Of a stretch of 64,000 nt of DNA, positions 14,681-21,972 are shown piece by piece. The notes beneath the pieces are model-generated. The model was not told the DNA's origin. It ran no database searches and saw nothing but the letters and a program-made list of their open reading frames with translations. How positions within the stretch are numbered: position 1 is the first letter of the stretch; every line of letters begins with the position of its first letter. Source of the DNA: Pacificitalea sp040119125 (GTDB lineage: Bacteria; Pseudomonadota; Alphaproteobacteria; Rhodobacterales; Rhodobacteraceae); the NCBI GenBank assembly GCA_040119125.1, contig JBEDTR010000006.1, positions 1 through 64,000 on the forward strand. The letters run 5' to 3'. The translations under genes were made by a program, and so were the position numbers.

Positions 14681-15366
14681 GCTACGGCGCGACCTTCCCC
14701 CTTTGGCGGCAGGCGGCGGGCGAGGCGTGGGGGGATTATACCCGCCACGCCTTTGTCACGGGGCTTGGGACTGGCAGCCTGCCGCGCGACGCGTATCTCG
14801 GCTATCTGGTGCAGGACTACCTGTTTTTGGTGCATTTTGCGCGGGCATGGGCGCTGGCGGTGACCAAGGCCGACACAATCGACGAAATGCGCCTCTGCGC
14901 CGCGACGGTGCATGCGCTGATTGACGAGGAAATGCGCCTGCATGTCGTCACCTGCGCCAAGGCCGGCATCGACGAAGACATGCTGGCCCAAGCGGAGGAA
15001 AAGCCCGCCAATATCGCCTATACCCGCTACGTTCTGGATGCGGGCCATGCGGGGGATTTCCTCGACCTGCTGGCCGCGCTTGCGCCCTGTGTGCTGGGCT
15101 ATGGCGAGATCGGCGCAAGGCTGCTGGCGGAAGCGCGCGCGGCAGGCACGCTGGCCACCAACCCCTATGCCGACTGGATCGAAACCTATGGCGGCGAGGA
15201 TTATCAGCAGGTCTGCAGCGCCGTCGGCGGGCTGATCGACGCGGCGGTGGCGCGGCGGCTGGGCGACGCACCGCAGGACAGCCCGCGCTGGCCCATGGTG
15301 ACCCGACGCTTCACCACCGCCACCCGACTGGAGGTCGGATTTTGGGAGATGGGGCTGATCGCGTGA
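14677..15366 (+). CDS. tenA: Aminopyrimidine aminohydrolase / thiaminase II (TenA)
   Basis: 229 residues, all-helical heme-oxygenase-like fold. TenA hydrolyses aminopyrimidines derived from damaged thiamine to HMP for salvage. This copy keeps the catalytic cysteine (Cys138 in APCVLGYGEIG), placing it in the TenA_C group, plus Asp47 in VQDYLF and the conserved C-terminal Glu in FWEMG. The formyl-aminopyrimidine deformylase (ylmB) seen beside it in some bacteria is absent from this operon. Coupled to thiY and to the ATPase by 4-nt overlaps. Confidence 0.93.
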   Translation: MSYGATFPLWRQAAGEAWGDYTRHAFVTGLGTGSLPRDAYLGYLVQDYLFLVHFARAWALAVTKADTIDEMRLCAATVHALIDEEMRLHVVTCAKAGIDEDMLAQAEEKPANIAYTRYVLDAGHAGDFLDLLAALAPCVLGYGEIGARLLAEARAAGTLATNPYADWIETYGGEDYQQVCSAVGGLIDAAVARRLGDAPQDSPRWPMVTRRFTTATRLEVGFWEMGLIA

Positions 15367-16091
15367 CTGCCCCCAGGACCGGGCCCGCGCTGCGGTTTTC
15401 CGGCGCGCTGCGCGTGGCCGGTCGGGTTCTGTTTGACAAGATCGAGATGACGGCGCCGGGCGGGCAATGGACGTGTCTTCTGGGGCCATCGGGCATCGGC
15501 AAATCGACGCTGCTGCATGGCTTCGCGGGGCTGGCCGAGACGGATGGCGCGGCGGTGGCCGCGGACGGGCACCCCTTGGCCGGGCGGGTGGCCCTGATGG
15601 CGCAGTCCGACATGCTGCTGCCGTGGCTCAGCATCGAGGCCAACGTCACGCTGGGCGATCGGCTGCGCGGCACCCGGACGGATGCGGACCGAGCGGCGCG
15701 TGTGCTGGAGGATGTGGGTCTGGCCGATCTGGCACAGCGCAAGCCTCGGGCCCTCTCCGGCGGGCAGCGACAGCGCGCGGCACTGGCCCGGGTGCTTTAC
15801 GAAGATCGCCCCGTGGTGTTGCTGGATGAGCCATTCTCCGCGCTGGATGTGGCGACCCGGACGGCGATGCAGGCCTTGGCGGCACGCGAATTGGCCGGGC
15901 GCACGGTATTGCATGTGACCCATGACCCGGCCGAGGCCGCGCGTCTGGGACAAGAGATCCTGATCATGACCCGCGCGGGCCTCACCCGCGTGGCCCCAGC
16001 CGCCGCGCCGATCCCGCGCGCACCCGACGCGCCCCAGACACTGGCCGTCACCGGACAGCTGACCCGCGCGCTGTTGGAGGCTGCCGCATGA
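15363..16091 (+). CDS. thiZ: ABC transporter ATPase of the thiamine-precursor uptake system
   Basis: 242 residues from a GTG at 15363 that overlaps the tenA stop (GTGA); the longer frame upstream lies inside tenA. Walker A GPSGIGKST, ABC signature LSGGQRQR and Walker B VVLLDEPFSALD are all present, followed by the H-loop VTHDPAE. It energises import through the ThiX permease with ThiY as receptor. Overlaps thiX by 4 nt. Confidence 0.9.
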   Translation: MTAPRTGPALRFSGALRVAGRVLFDKIEMTAPGGQWTCLLGPSGIGKSTLLHGFAGLAETDGAAVAADGHPLAGRVALMAQSDMLLPWLSIEANVTLGDRLRGTRTDADRAARVLEDVGLADLAQRKPRALSGGQRQRAALARVLYEDRPVVLLDEPFSALDVATRTAMQALAARELAGRTVLHVTHDPAEAARLGQEILIMTRAGLTRVAPAAAPIPRAPDAPQTLAVTGQLTRALLEAAA

Positions 16092-16825
16092 GGCTGATCC
16101 ATCTGATCGCGCCCGCGCTGCTGGCGTTGGGATTGTGGCAGGCGGCGGTCATCCTGCTCGACATGCCCAGCTTTATCCTGCCGGCCCCGGCAGCGGTGGC
16201 GCTGCGGCTCTGGGTGAGCCGCGCGCTGATTGCCGAACACGCGCTGGTCACGCTGACCGAGGTGCTGGCGGGGTTGGCGCTTGGGGCGGGACTGGGCTGG
16301 GTGTCGGCGGTGGTGCTGGCATCAAGTGCCCGCCTGCGCCGTCTGGTGCAGCCGCTGCTGGTGTTCAGCCAAGCGGTGCCGGTTTTCGCGCTGGCGCCGA
16401 TCCTGACGCTGTGGTTCGGCTATGGGCTGCTGTCCAAGATCGCGATGGCGCTGCTGATTATCTATTTCCCCGTAACCTCGGCCTTTCTGGATGCGCTGCT
16501 GCGCACGCCGCCTGACTGGCTGGCACAGGCGCAGGTGATGGGCGCGACGCGCTGGCGGCTGATGTGGCGGGTGCGCATACCTGCGGCGCTGCCGGGGTTT
16601 TTGACGGGGCTGAAGCTGGCGGTGGTCTATGCCCCCATCGGCGCGGTGATCGGCGAATGGGTCGGGGCATCGCGGGGCTTGGGCTATCTGATGCTGCTGG
16701 CCAATGGGCGCGCGCGGATTGACCTGATGTTCGCGGCGCTTCTGACGCTGGCGGTGATGACCGTGCTGCTGCATTGGCTGGCCGACCGTGCGATTGCCCG
16801 GATCCTCGCGCGGCGCGACGCCTAG
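16088..16825 (+). CDS. thiX: ABC transporter permease of the thiamine-precursor uptake system
   Basis: 245 residues with about six membrane segments. It shows the BPD-type EAA loop region (AQAQVMGATRWRLMWRVRIPAALPG) that docks on the ATPase. Similar to the nitrate/sulfonate/ThiX permease group. Last gene of the operon; the terminator at 16845 follows. Confidence 0.9.
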   Translation: MRLIHLIAPALLALGLWQAAVILLDMPSFILPAPAAVALRLWVSRALIAEHALVTLTEVLAGLALGAGLGWVSAVVLASSARLRRLVQPLLVFSQAVPVFALAPILTLWFGYGLLSKIAMALLIIYFPVTSAFLDALLRTPPDWLAQAQVMGATRWRLMWRVRIPAALPGFLTGLKLAVVYAPIGAVIGEWVGASRGLGYLMLLANGRARIDLMFAALLTLAVMTVLLHWLADRAIARILARRDA

Positions 16826-16844
16826 CGCCCTCCCGCCCAAAGAA

Positions 16845-16872
16845 AAACCCCGCCGGCGATGCGGCGGGGTTT
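16845..16872. terminator. Bidirectional rho-independent terminator
   Basis: AAACCCCGCC (16845-16854) pairs with GGCGGGGTTT (16863-16872). A- and T-runs on both sides let it serve the thi operon from the left and the convergent Bax-inhibitor gene from the right. Confidence 0.92.
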
Positions 16873-16913
16873 GAAGGCTGCGACCGGGATCGGCCGGGCT
16901 GCTGGGCAGGCGA

Positions 16914-17636
16914 TTACTCGCGGTTGCCGAACAGTTGCAGCAGGAACATGAACATGTTGATGAAGTCCAGATACAGCTGGAGCGCACCCATGATCGCGGC
17001 CTTGCCCAGCCATTCGGAATCGCCATGCGCGGCGTGGGCAAGGTAGTTGTTCTTGATCTTCTGCGTGTCATAGGCGGTGAGACCAGCAAAGATCAGAACG
17101 CCCAGAGCGGAGATCGCGAACATGATCGCGGGCGACGCCAGGAAGATGTTGACGATCGACGCGACGATCAGGCCGATCACGCCCATGATCAGGAACGATC
17201 CCCAACCGGAGATGTCCTTCTTGGTGGTGTAACCCCACAGGCTAAGCCCGGCGAACGCGATGGCGGTCACAAGGAAGACCTGCGCGATGGAGAAGCCGGT
17301 ATAGGCGGCAAAGATCCACGCGATGGACAGGCCCATAGCGGAGGCAAAGACGTAGAAGAACAGCTGCGCGGCGGCGGCGCTCATCTTGTTGATCATGGCG
17401 CCGAAGGCGAAGACCATGATCAGAGGCGCGAACATCACGACCCATTTCAGCGGCGACATAAAGATGGTCGCGACCAATTGTTCATTAGTGCCAACGCCCC
17501 AGGCCACCAGTGCGGTCAGCAACATGCCAACCGACATCGTGCCGTAGACCTTGTTCATATGGGCGCGAAGGCCCTCGTCGATCTGGGCGGTACGGGCACC
17601 GGCGCCGACCGTCCGGATCGTCTGGTAGTCTGCCAT
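16914..17636 (-). CDS. Bax inhibitor-1/YccA family membrane protein
   Basis: 240 residues with seven hydrophobic segments and a hydrophilic N-terminus. The conserved pattern GLTAYDTQKIKNNY near residue 188 and the final membrane helix LYLDFINMFMFLLQLFG are diagnostic of the BI-1/YccA/TMBIM family, some of which are calcium-leak channels or interact with FtsH. A strong Shine-Dalgarno (GAGGAGG) precedes the ATG. Probably monocistronic, ending at the shared terminator. Confidence 0.93.
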   Translation of the reverse strand: MADYQTIRTVGAGARTAQIDEGLRAHMNKVYGTMSVGMLLTALVAWGVGTNEQLVATIFMSPLKWVVMFAPLIMVFAFGAMINKMSAAAAQLFFYVFASAMGLSIAWIFAAYTGFSIAQVFLVTAIAFAGLSLWGYTTKKDISGWGSFLIMGVIGLIVASIVNIFLASPAIMFAISALGVLIFAGLTAYDTQKIKNNYLAHAAHGDSEWLGKAAIMGALQLYLDFINMFMFLLQLFGNRE

Positions 17637-17856
17637 TTAAGCCTCCTCAAGCGGGATCAGACAGCCCGGCACATGCCGGACGCTTGGGCTTGAATATCGG
17701 GAATTGTGGCCTCCGTTTCAAGATGCCAGCCCGCTGATATCGTGCATGAAGCCCGGTTTGCGGCCTATTTGCACAAGGATGCTGCACCCAACACTGTGTC
17801 CGATCGCTCAGGATGGCGCGAATGTGATCTAGCCGGGGCGCGGCTGGCGGGCGAAT

Positions 17857-18084
17857 TCACCAGTTCTGCGGCAGATCCCAGAAATGCCGACCGGCTTCGC
17901 GGGAGGCCACATTACGCGACAGGCCGATATCGGCAAGCTGCGCCGCGTCCAGCCGATCCAACGCCCGCCGCTGACGCCGCAGCGATTGCATGACGCGCAG
18001 ATGCTGCCAGAAGCCGACGCGCGGACCCTGTGCACACCGTCCGGTGAGGATGTGCGTCTGGCGGCGGGGAGATGTCGTAAGCAT
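17857..18084 (-). CDS. DUF1127 domain protein (small basic, Arg-rich)
   Basis: 75 residues. The C-terminal half (LDAAQLADIGLSRNVASREA) is the DUF1127 pattern. Short DUF1127 proteins in alphaproteobacteria are small Arg-rich proteins, some of them reported to affect RNA turnover or phosphate/carbon regulation, but no role can be assigned here. Shine-Dalgarno AAGGAG precedes the ATG. It is transcribed divergently from a LysR regulator across a 140-bp gap holding a perfect palindrome, so that regulator may control it. Confidence 0.85.
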   Translation of the reverse strand: MLTTSPRRQTHILTGRCAQGPRVGFWQHLRVMQSLRRQRRALDRLDAAQLADIGLSRNVASREAGRHFWDLPQNW

Positions 18085-18190
18085 GGGGTCACTCCTTCAA
18101 GTTCGGTGATTGCAGTCTGTGCGAAATCATTTCTCTTGATCGTTTTGCCAGAACCCGCATAATTTATGAAACGAATGATAATGATACCCG

Positions 18191-18209
18191 ACATCACATT
18201 GTGTGATGT
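18191..18209. promoter_or_regulatory. Perfect 19-bp palindrome, candidate operator
   Basis: ACATCACA-TTG-TGTGATGT, two perfect 8-bp arms, lies 15 bp before the lysR ATG in the divergent DUF1127/lysR region. Size and position suit a regulator site, perhaps for autoregulation. Confidence 0.6.
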
Positions 18210-18224
18210 AAAAGGAGCGGCCCG

Positions 18225-19115
18225 ATGCCCCGGAACCTTGATCTGACCACATTGCGGTCCTTCATCACCGTCGCTGATGCAGGCGGCGTGACCCGGGCGG
18301 CGGGGGCGTTGAACCTGACGCAATCGGCGGTCTCGATGCAGCTGAAGCGACTAGAGGAAGGGTTGGGGCTGTCGCTGCTGGATCGCTCCAGCCGCACCAT
18401 GACCCTGACGCCGGAGGGCGATCAGCTGGCGGGTTATGCGCGGCGGATGCTGGCGCTGAATGATGAGGCGCTGGGGCGCCTGACCTCGCAGGATTTTACC
18501 GGCGAGATCCTGTTGGGGGTGCCGCATGACATCGTCTATCCCTGCATTCCGCGCGTGCTGAGAAGCTTCGCCGCCGCCTATCCCCGGATGCAAGTGCAGC
18601 TGGTGTCGTCCTATACGCGGTCCCTGCGGGAAGGCTTTGCGCGCGGGGATATCGACATGATCCTGACGACTGAGGACGGGGTGGGCGAAGGCGGGGAAAC
18701 CCTGACCGAAGTGCCGCTGATCTGGGTCGGCGCACCGGAGGGCCAAGCGTGGAAACAGCGTCCCCTGCGGCTGGCATTCGAACAATTCTGCATCTTCCGA
18801 CCATCGGTGCAGCAGGCGCTCGACGCGGCGGGCATCCCGTGGGACATGGCGGTGCAATCCGACAGCACGCGCACGGTGGAGGCGACGGTGAGCGCGGATC
18901 TGGCCGTGCACGCGTTGATCGAGGGGATGGAGCCGCCCTATATCGAGCGCATCCACCACCAAGGCACCCTGCCGGATCTACGGCAGATCCGCATCAACCT
19001 TTACACCTCGGAACTGGCCGGGAATGAGGCGCGCACCGCGCTTGCCGAGATGATCCGCACGACCTATCGCAGTTCTCTGCCGGAACGGCCCCGTCTGGCG
19101 GCTCAGGCGGGCTGA
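18225..19115 (+). CDS. LysR-family transcriptional regulator
   Basis: 296 residues. The N-terminal winged helix-turn-helix (residues 6-65, with GGVTRAAGALNLTQSAVSMQLKRL split around the recognition helix) and a C-terminal effector-binding domain from about residue 92 are both complete. LysR proteins usually control a divergent neighbour, here the DUF1127 gene. The ligand is unknown. Shine-Dalgarno AAGGAG lies just after the palindrome at 18191. The 3' end is 19 bp from a convergent oxidoreductase gene. Confidence 0.93.
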   Translation: MPRNLDLTTLRSFITVADAGGVTRAAGALNLTQSAVSMQLKRLEEGLGLSLLDRSSRTMTLTPEGDQLAGYARRMLALNDEALGRLTSQDFTGEILLGVPHDIVYPCIPRVLRSFAAAYPRMQVQLVSSYTRSLREGFARGDIDMILTTEDGVGEGGETLTEVPLIWVGAPEGQAWKQRPLRLAFEQFCIFRPSVQQALDAAGIPWDMAVQSDSTRTVEATVSADLAVHALIEGMEPPYIERIHHQGTLPDLRQIRINLYTSELAGNEARTALAEMIRTTYRSSLPERPRLAAQAG

Positions 19116-19134
19116 GCCGCGGCGCGGGCGGATG

Positions 19135-20115
19135 TCAGCCGTTATCAGGGATCTCGATCACGACCTTGCCGGTGGAACGGCGGCTGCGCAGCAGGTCCAT
19201 CCCCTCCGCCACCCGGTCATGGGGCAGGATATGGCTGATATGCGGATGCAGCCGCCCGGCGCGATACCAGTCCAGCAATTCGGCAAGAGACGCGGACAGC
19301 GCCTGCGGATTGAACCGTGGGTAGCTGCCCATGTAATGCCCGATGACCGAGATATTCTTGACCAGCATGTGGTTGGGCGCCAGCCGGGGCAGATCTCCGC
19401 CCGCGAACCCGATCAGCAGCAGACGCCCCTCCGGCCGGGTGGCACGAAATGCGCTGTGGAAACCGTCGCCGCCAACGCTGTCATAGGTGACATCAATGCC
19501 GCCCAAGGCGCGTAGCTGATCCAGCATGTCGGGGGCATCGGCGTCGATCAGGTGATCCGCCCCGGCGGCCCGGCAGATCTCAAGCTTGTCGGCACCACGG
19601 GCGGAGGCGATGACCTCGGCGCCCAACAGCTTGCCGATCTCGATAGCCGTCAGCCCGACGCCTCCCGCGGCCCCGGTGACCAAAAGCCGCTCGCCGGGGG
19701 ACAGGCACGCGCGGCGGACCAGCGCCAGATGCGAGGTAGCGTAGGAGATCTGAAACCCGGCCGCTTCGGGCCAGCTCATCGCATCGGGGATCGGAAGACA
19801 GGCTATGGCAGGCACTGTCGCGTGGCTGGCCAACATGGCGCTGCCGAACACCGCGACACGGGTGCCGATGGCAGGCGATGTCACGCCCGGACCCAGCGCT
19901 TCGACCACTCCGGCGCCCTCCAGACCCAAGATCGCGGGCAGTTCTGGACGCTCCTGATAGCGGCCCTGAAGCATCAGCAAATCTGCAAAATTCAACCCAC
20001 AGGCCCGGATTGCCACGCGCACCTCCCCTGCGCCGGGGACGAAACTCGGACCTGACCTGGGCAGCGTATCCCAGCGGGGCGGCGTATCGGTCTGGTGCAA
20101 GCGATAGGCGATCAC
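19135..20115 (-). CDS. NADPH:quinone oxidoreductase-like MDR protein
   Basis: 326 residues from a GTG at 20115 with a good Shine-Dalgarno (GAGGAG); an ATG at 20142 would add nine residues. Zinc-free medium-chain dehydrogenase/reductase: a GroES-like N-terminal domain (CGLNFADLLMLQGRY), then a Rossmann domain with GAAGGVGLTAIEIGKLLGA for NADPH. Family members reduce quinones or enoyl substrates; the physiological substrate is not evident. It stands alone between convergent lysR and the long AT-rich gap. Confidence 0.88.
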   Translation of the reverse strand: MIAYRLHQTDTPPRWDTLPRSGPSFVPGAGEVRVAIRACGLNFADLLMLQGRYQERPELPAILGLEGAGVVEALGPGVTSPAIGTRVAVFGSAMLASHATVPAIACLPIPDAMSWPEAAGFQISYATSHLALVRRACLSPGERLLVTGAAGGVGLTAIEIGKLLGAEVIASARGADKLEICRAAGADHLIDADAPDMLDQLRALGGIDVTYDSVGGDGFHSAFRATRPEGRLLLIGFAGGDLPRLAPNHMLVKNISVIGHYMGSYPRFNPQALSASLAELLDWYRAGRLHPHISHILPHDRVAEGMDLLRSRRSTGKVVIEIPDNG

Positions 20116-20617
20116 GGCAAAGCTCCTCGTAGAAAGACGCATGCGCGCGGGATGCGCACTATAGGCGCAGGCTGCACTCTCATAAGGCTCTGACGCAATA
20201 TTGCCGGGTACGCTGCGGCGCTACGCCTCAGGTCAAAGGCATCTTGCCGATGATTGCGCTAACGTTCGGCGATGCACGGGATGATTGCAGATCAACCGAA
20301 GCGAAAACCTGCAATCGACTCGACCTCAGGATGCGGGCGATCTGAGGGGTTCGTTTGGCAGTGCAGAATGCAAATGCCCCCGGAGGTTGATTTGCATAAT
20401 GCAAAAATTTACCTAAACGTCAACCGTTTGTGATCGAATAATCATGCAGTTCGGAGCGCCAAGTATAGCGACTCCGGTGGAAAACTTAAGATTTTACTAA
20501 TTAGTTCATAGCCTTAATACGAGAGGAGGGCGAACCTACCTAAAAAGACAGTATGGCAATCCCCAGTGGCGTGATAAATTCTAACTACACCCTGACGTGA
20601 AATGATGGAGCCTTAGA
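20116..20617. other. 502-bp AT-rich intergenic region with several inverted repeats
   Basis: No gene is visible. Compared with the flanks, 20390-20600 is strikingly AT-rich. It contains GATTGCAG/CTGCAATC arms (20283-20290, 20309-20316), three ATGCAAA-type sites (separate entry), GGTTGA/TCAACC arms (20385-20390, 20420-20425) flanking the palindrome, and TTAA-N7-CTAA at 20486-20500, one mismatch from a CtrA-type box. GAGAGGAGGG at 20521 looks like a Shine-Dalgarno with no convincing ORF behind it. Confidence 0.6.
20368..20405. promoter_or_regulatory. Operator-like cluster of three ATGCAAA sites
   Basis: ATGCAAAT at 20368-20375 is followed by its reverse complement ATTTGCAT at 20390-20397, and then by ATGCAAA at 20399-20405. 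The last two form the perfect palindrome TTTGCAT-A-ATGCAAA. The outer copies begin 22 bp apart, about two helical turns. A dimeric regulator such as the downstream XRE protein could bind here. Confidence 0.5.
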
Positions 20618-21001
20618 ATGAAACACCCGGTTGATATCCATGTTGGCAAGCGGGTGCGGCATCGCAGGTGGATGGTGGGCATGACCCAGCAACAACTTGC
20701 CGAAAAGGTAGGGATCAAATTTCAGCAGATCCAGAAATATGAAACCGGCATGAACCGGGTCAGCGCCTCCCGCTTGTGGGATATTGCCGACGCGCTCGAA
20801 GTTCCGGTCGCCTTTTTCTTTGAAGGCTTCAGCGAAAACGCCGATGCGAGTGTCGCCGCAAGCGCGGGTGAAACCGGCCTGCCCGGCGATATCCTGTCGG
20901 ACCGTGAGGCGCTGGAACTGGTCCGCTCCTATTACGCGATCCCGGAAAACCAGCGCCGCCGCCTGTTCGATCTGGCCCGCGTTCTGAGCGACGTCGCCTG
21001 A
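20618..21001 (+). CDS. XRE-family helix-turn-helix regulator
   Basis: 127 residues. The N-terminal Cro/CI-type helix-turn-helix spans about residues 10-65 (GKRVRHRRWMVGMTQQQLAE, then FQQIQKYETGMNRVS). The C-terminal half is a short helical domain ending YYAIPENQRRRLFDLARVL, a pattern shared by a regulator family widespread in alphaproteobacteria (HipB/SinR-like, PhrR group). The target is unknown. It has its own terminator and a long upstream control region. Confidence 0.92.
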   Translation: MKHPVDIHVGKRVRHRRWMVGMTQQQLAEKVGIKFQQIQKYETGMNRVSASRLWDIADALEVPVAFFFEGFSENADASVAASAGETGLPGDILSDREALELVRSYYAIPENQRRRLFDLARVLSDVA

Positions 21002-21002
21002 T

Positions 21003-21023
21003 CGGCGCACGGTGCGCCGTCTT
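21003..21023 (+). terminator. Short intrinsic terminator after the XRE gene
   Basis: CGGCGCA-CGG-TGCGCCG forms a perfect 7-bp stem two bases after the stop codon, followed by TCTT. The weak T-run makes it a modest terminator. Confidence 0.6.
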
Positions 21024-21144
21024 AGTCCCGTCCGGCGGAGATTGCGTTCCGGCGCCGGGTTGACCCGCACCGCCCCCTATTCAATACCAGTGTCAATCCG
21101 GCGCGGCCCTGCGGTTGCGCCGCTTGCCTGTTAGGGGAACTGCC

Positions 21145-21972
21145 ATGTCCGCCACTGCCAGCTTGCCAATGCTCGACCCTGCCACGCGCGATGCGCTGCA
21201 ACGCTGCGCGCATGAGTTGGCCGATGCGGCCCGCGCGGCGATCCTGCCCCATTTCCGCAGTGCCGCTCTCGACACTGAAAACAAGGCCAGCGTCGGCTTT
21301 GATCCGGTCACCGTCGCTGACCGCGCCGCAGAACGCGCCATGCGCGACGTGCTGGCACGGCTGCGCCCGGATGATGCGATCATGGGCGAAGAATACGGCG
21401 CGCAGGCGGGCACCAGCGGCCTGACATGGGTGCTTGATCCCATCGACGGCACCCGCGCGTTCATGTCCGGCACGCCCACATGGGGCGTGCTGATCGCGGT
21501 GGTGACCGAAAACGGCCCCGTCTACGGCCTGATCGACCAGCCCTATATGGGAGAGCGGTTCGAGGGCGGCTTTGGCACCGCGCAGTTGAGCGCGCCGCGC
21601 GGGGTCTCGCCGCTCTCGACGCGCGCGGCGGGCGGGATGGATCGGGCGATCCTGTTTTCGACCTTCCCCGAGATCGGCACGCCCGACGAACATGCGGCCT
21701 TTCAGCGGGTCAGCCGCGCCGCACGCCTGACCCGCTATGGTATGGATTGCTATGCCTATGGGCTGCTGGCGCTGGGGCAGATTGATCTGGTGATCGAGGC
21801 CGGATTGCAAAATTATGACATTTGCGCCCCCATCGCGGTGATCGAGGCCGCGGGTGGCATCGTCACCGATTGGCAGGGCGGCCCGGTGCATCAGGGCGGA
21901 CAGGTTCTGGCCGCCGCAAACCCCGGTATCCATGGCGAGGCGCTGGCGCTGCTGGCCGCGAGCAAGGCGTGA
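21145..21972 (+). CDS. hisN: Inositol monophosphatase-family phosphatase, probably histidinol-phosphatase
   Basis: 275 residues from the ATG at 21145; a longer frame reaches 21115 but lacks a sensible N-terminus. Mg-dependent IMPase fold: GEEYG (81-85) and DPIDGTRAF (98-106) hold the metal ligands, and the C-terminal YDICAPIAVIEAAGG motif matches HisN-type histidinol-phosphate phosphatases used by Actinobacteria and many alphaproteobacteria. An inositol phosphatase or CysQ role is the alternative. Its stop overlaps the GTG of the next gene, an unusual partner for histidine synthesis. Confidence 0.82.
   Translation: MSATASLPMLDPATRDALQRCAHELADAARAAILPHFRSAALDTENKASVGFDPVTVADRAAERAMRDVLARLRPDDAIMGEEYGAQAGTSGLTWVLDPIDGTRAFMSGTPTWGVLIAVVTENGPVYGLIDQPYMGERFEGGFGTAQLSAPRGVSPLSTRAAGGMDRAILFSTFPEIGTPDEHAAFQRVSRAARLTRYGMDCYAYGLLALGQIDLVIEAGLQNYDICAPIAVIEAAGGIVTDWQGGPVHQGGQVLAAANPGIHGEALALLAASKA

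Noticed and set aside
17829..18323. 164-codon minus-strand ORF covering the DUF1127/lysR gap
   Set aside because: It is in a different frame from the DUF1127 gene, crosses the palindrome and the lysR start, and has no family pattern.
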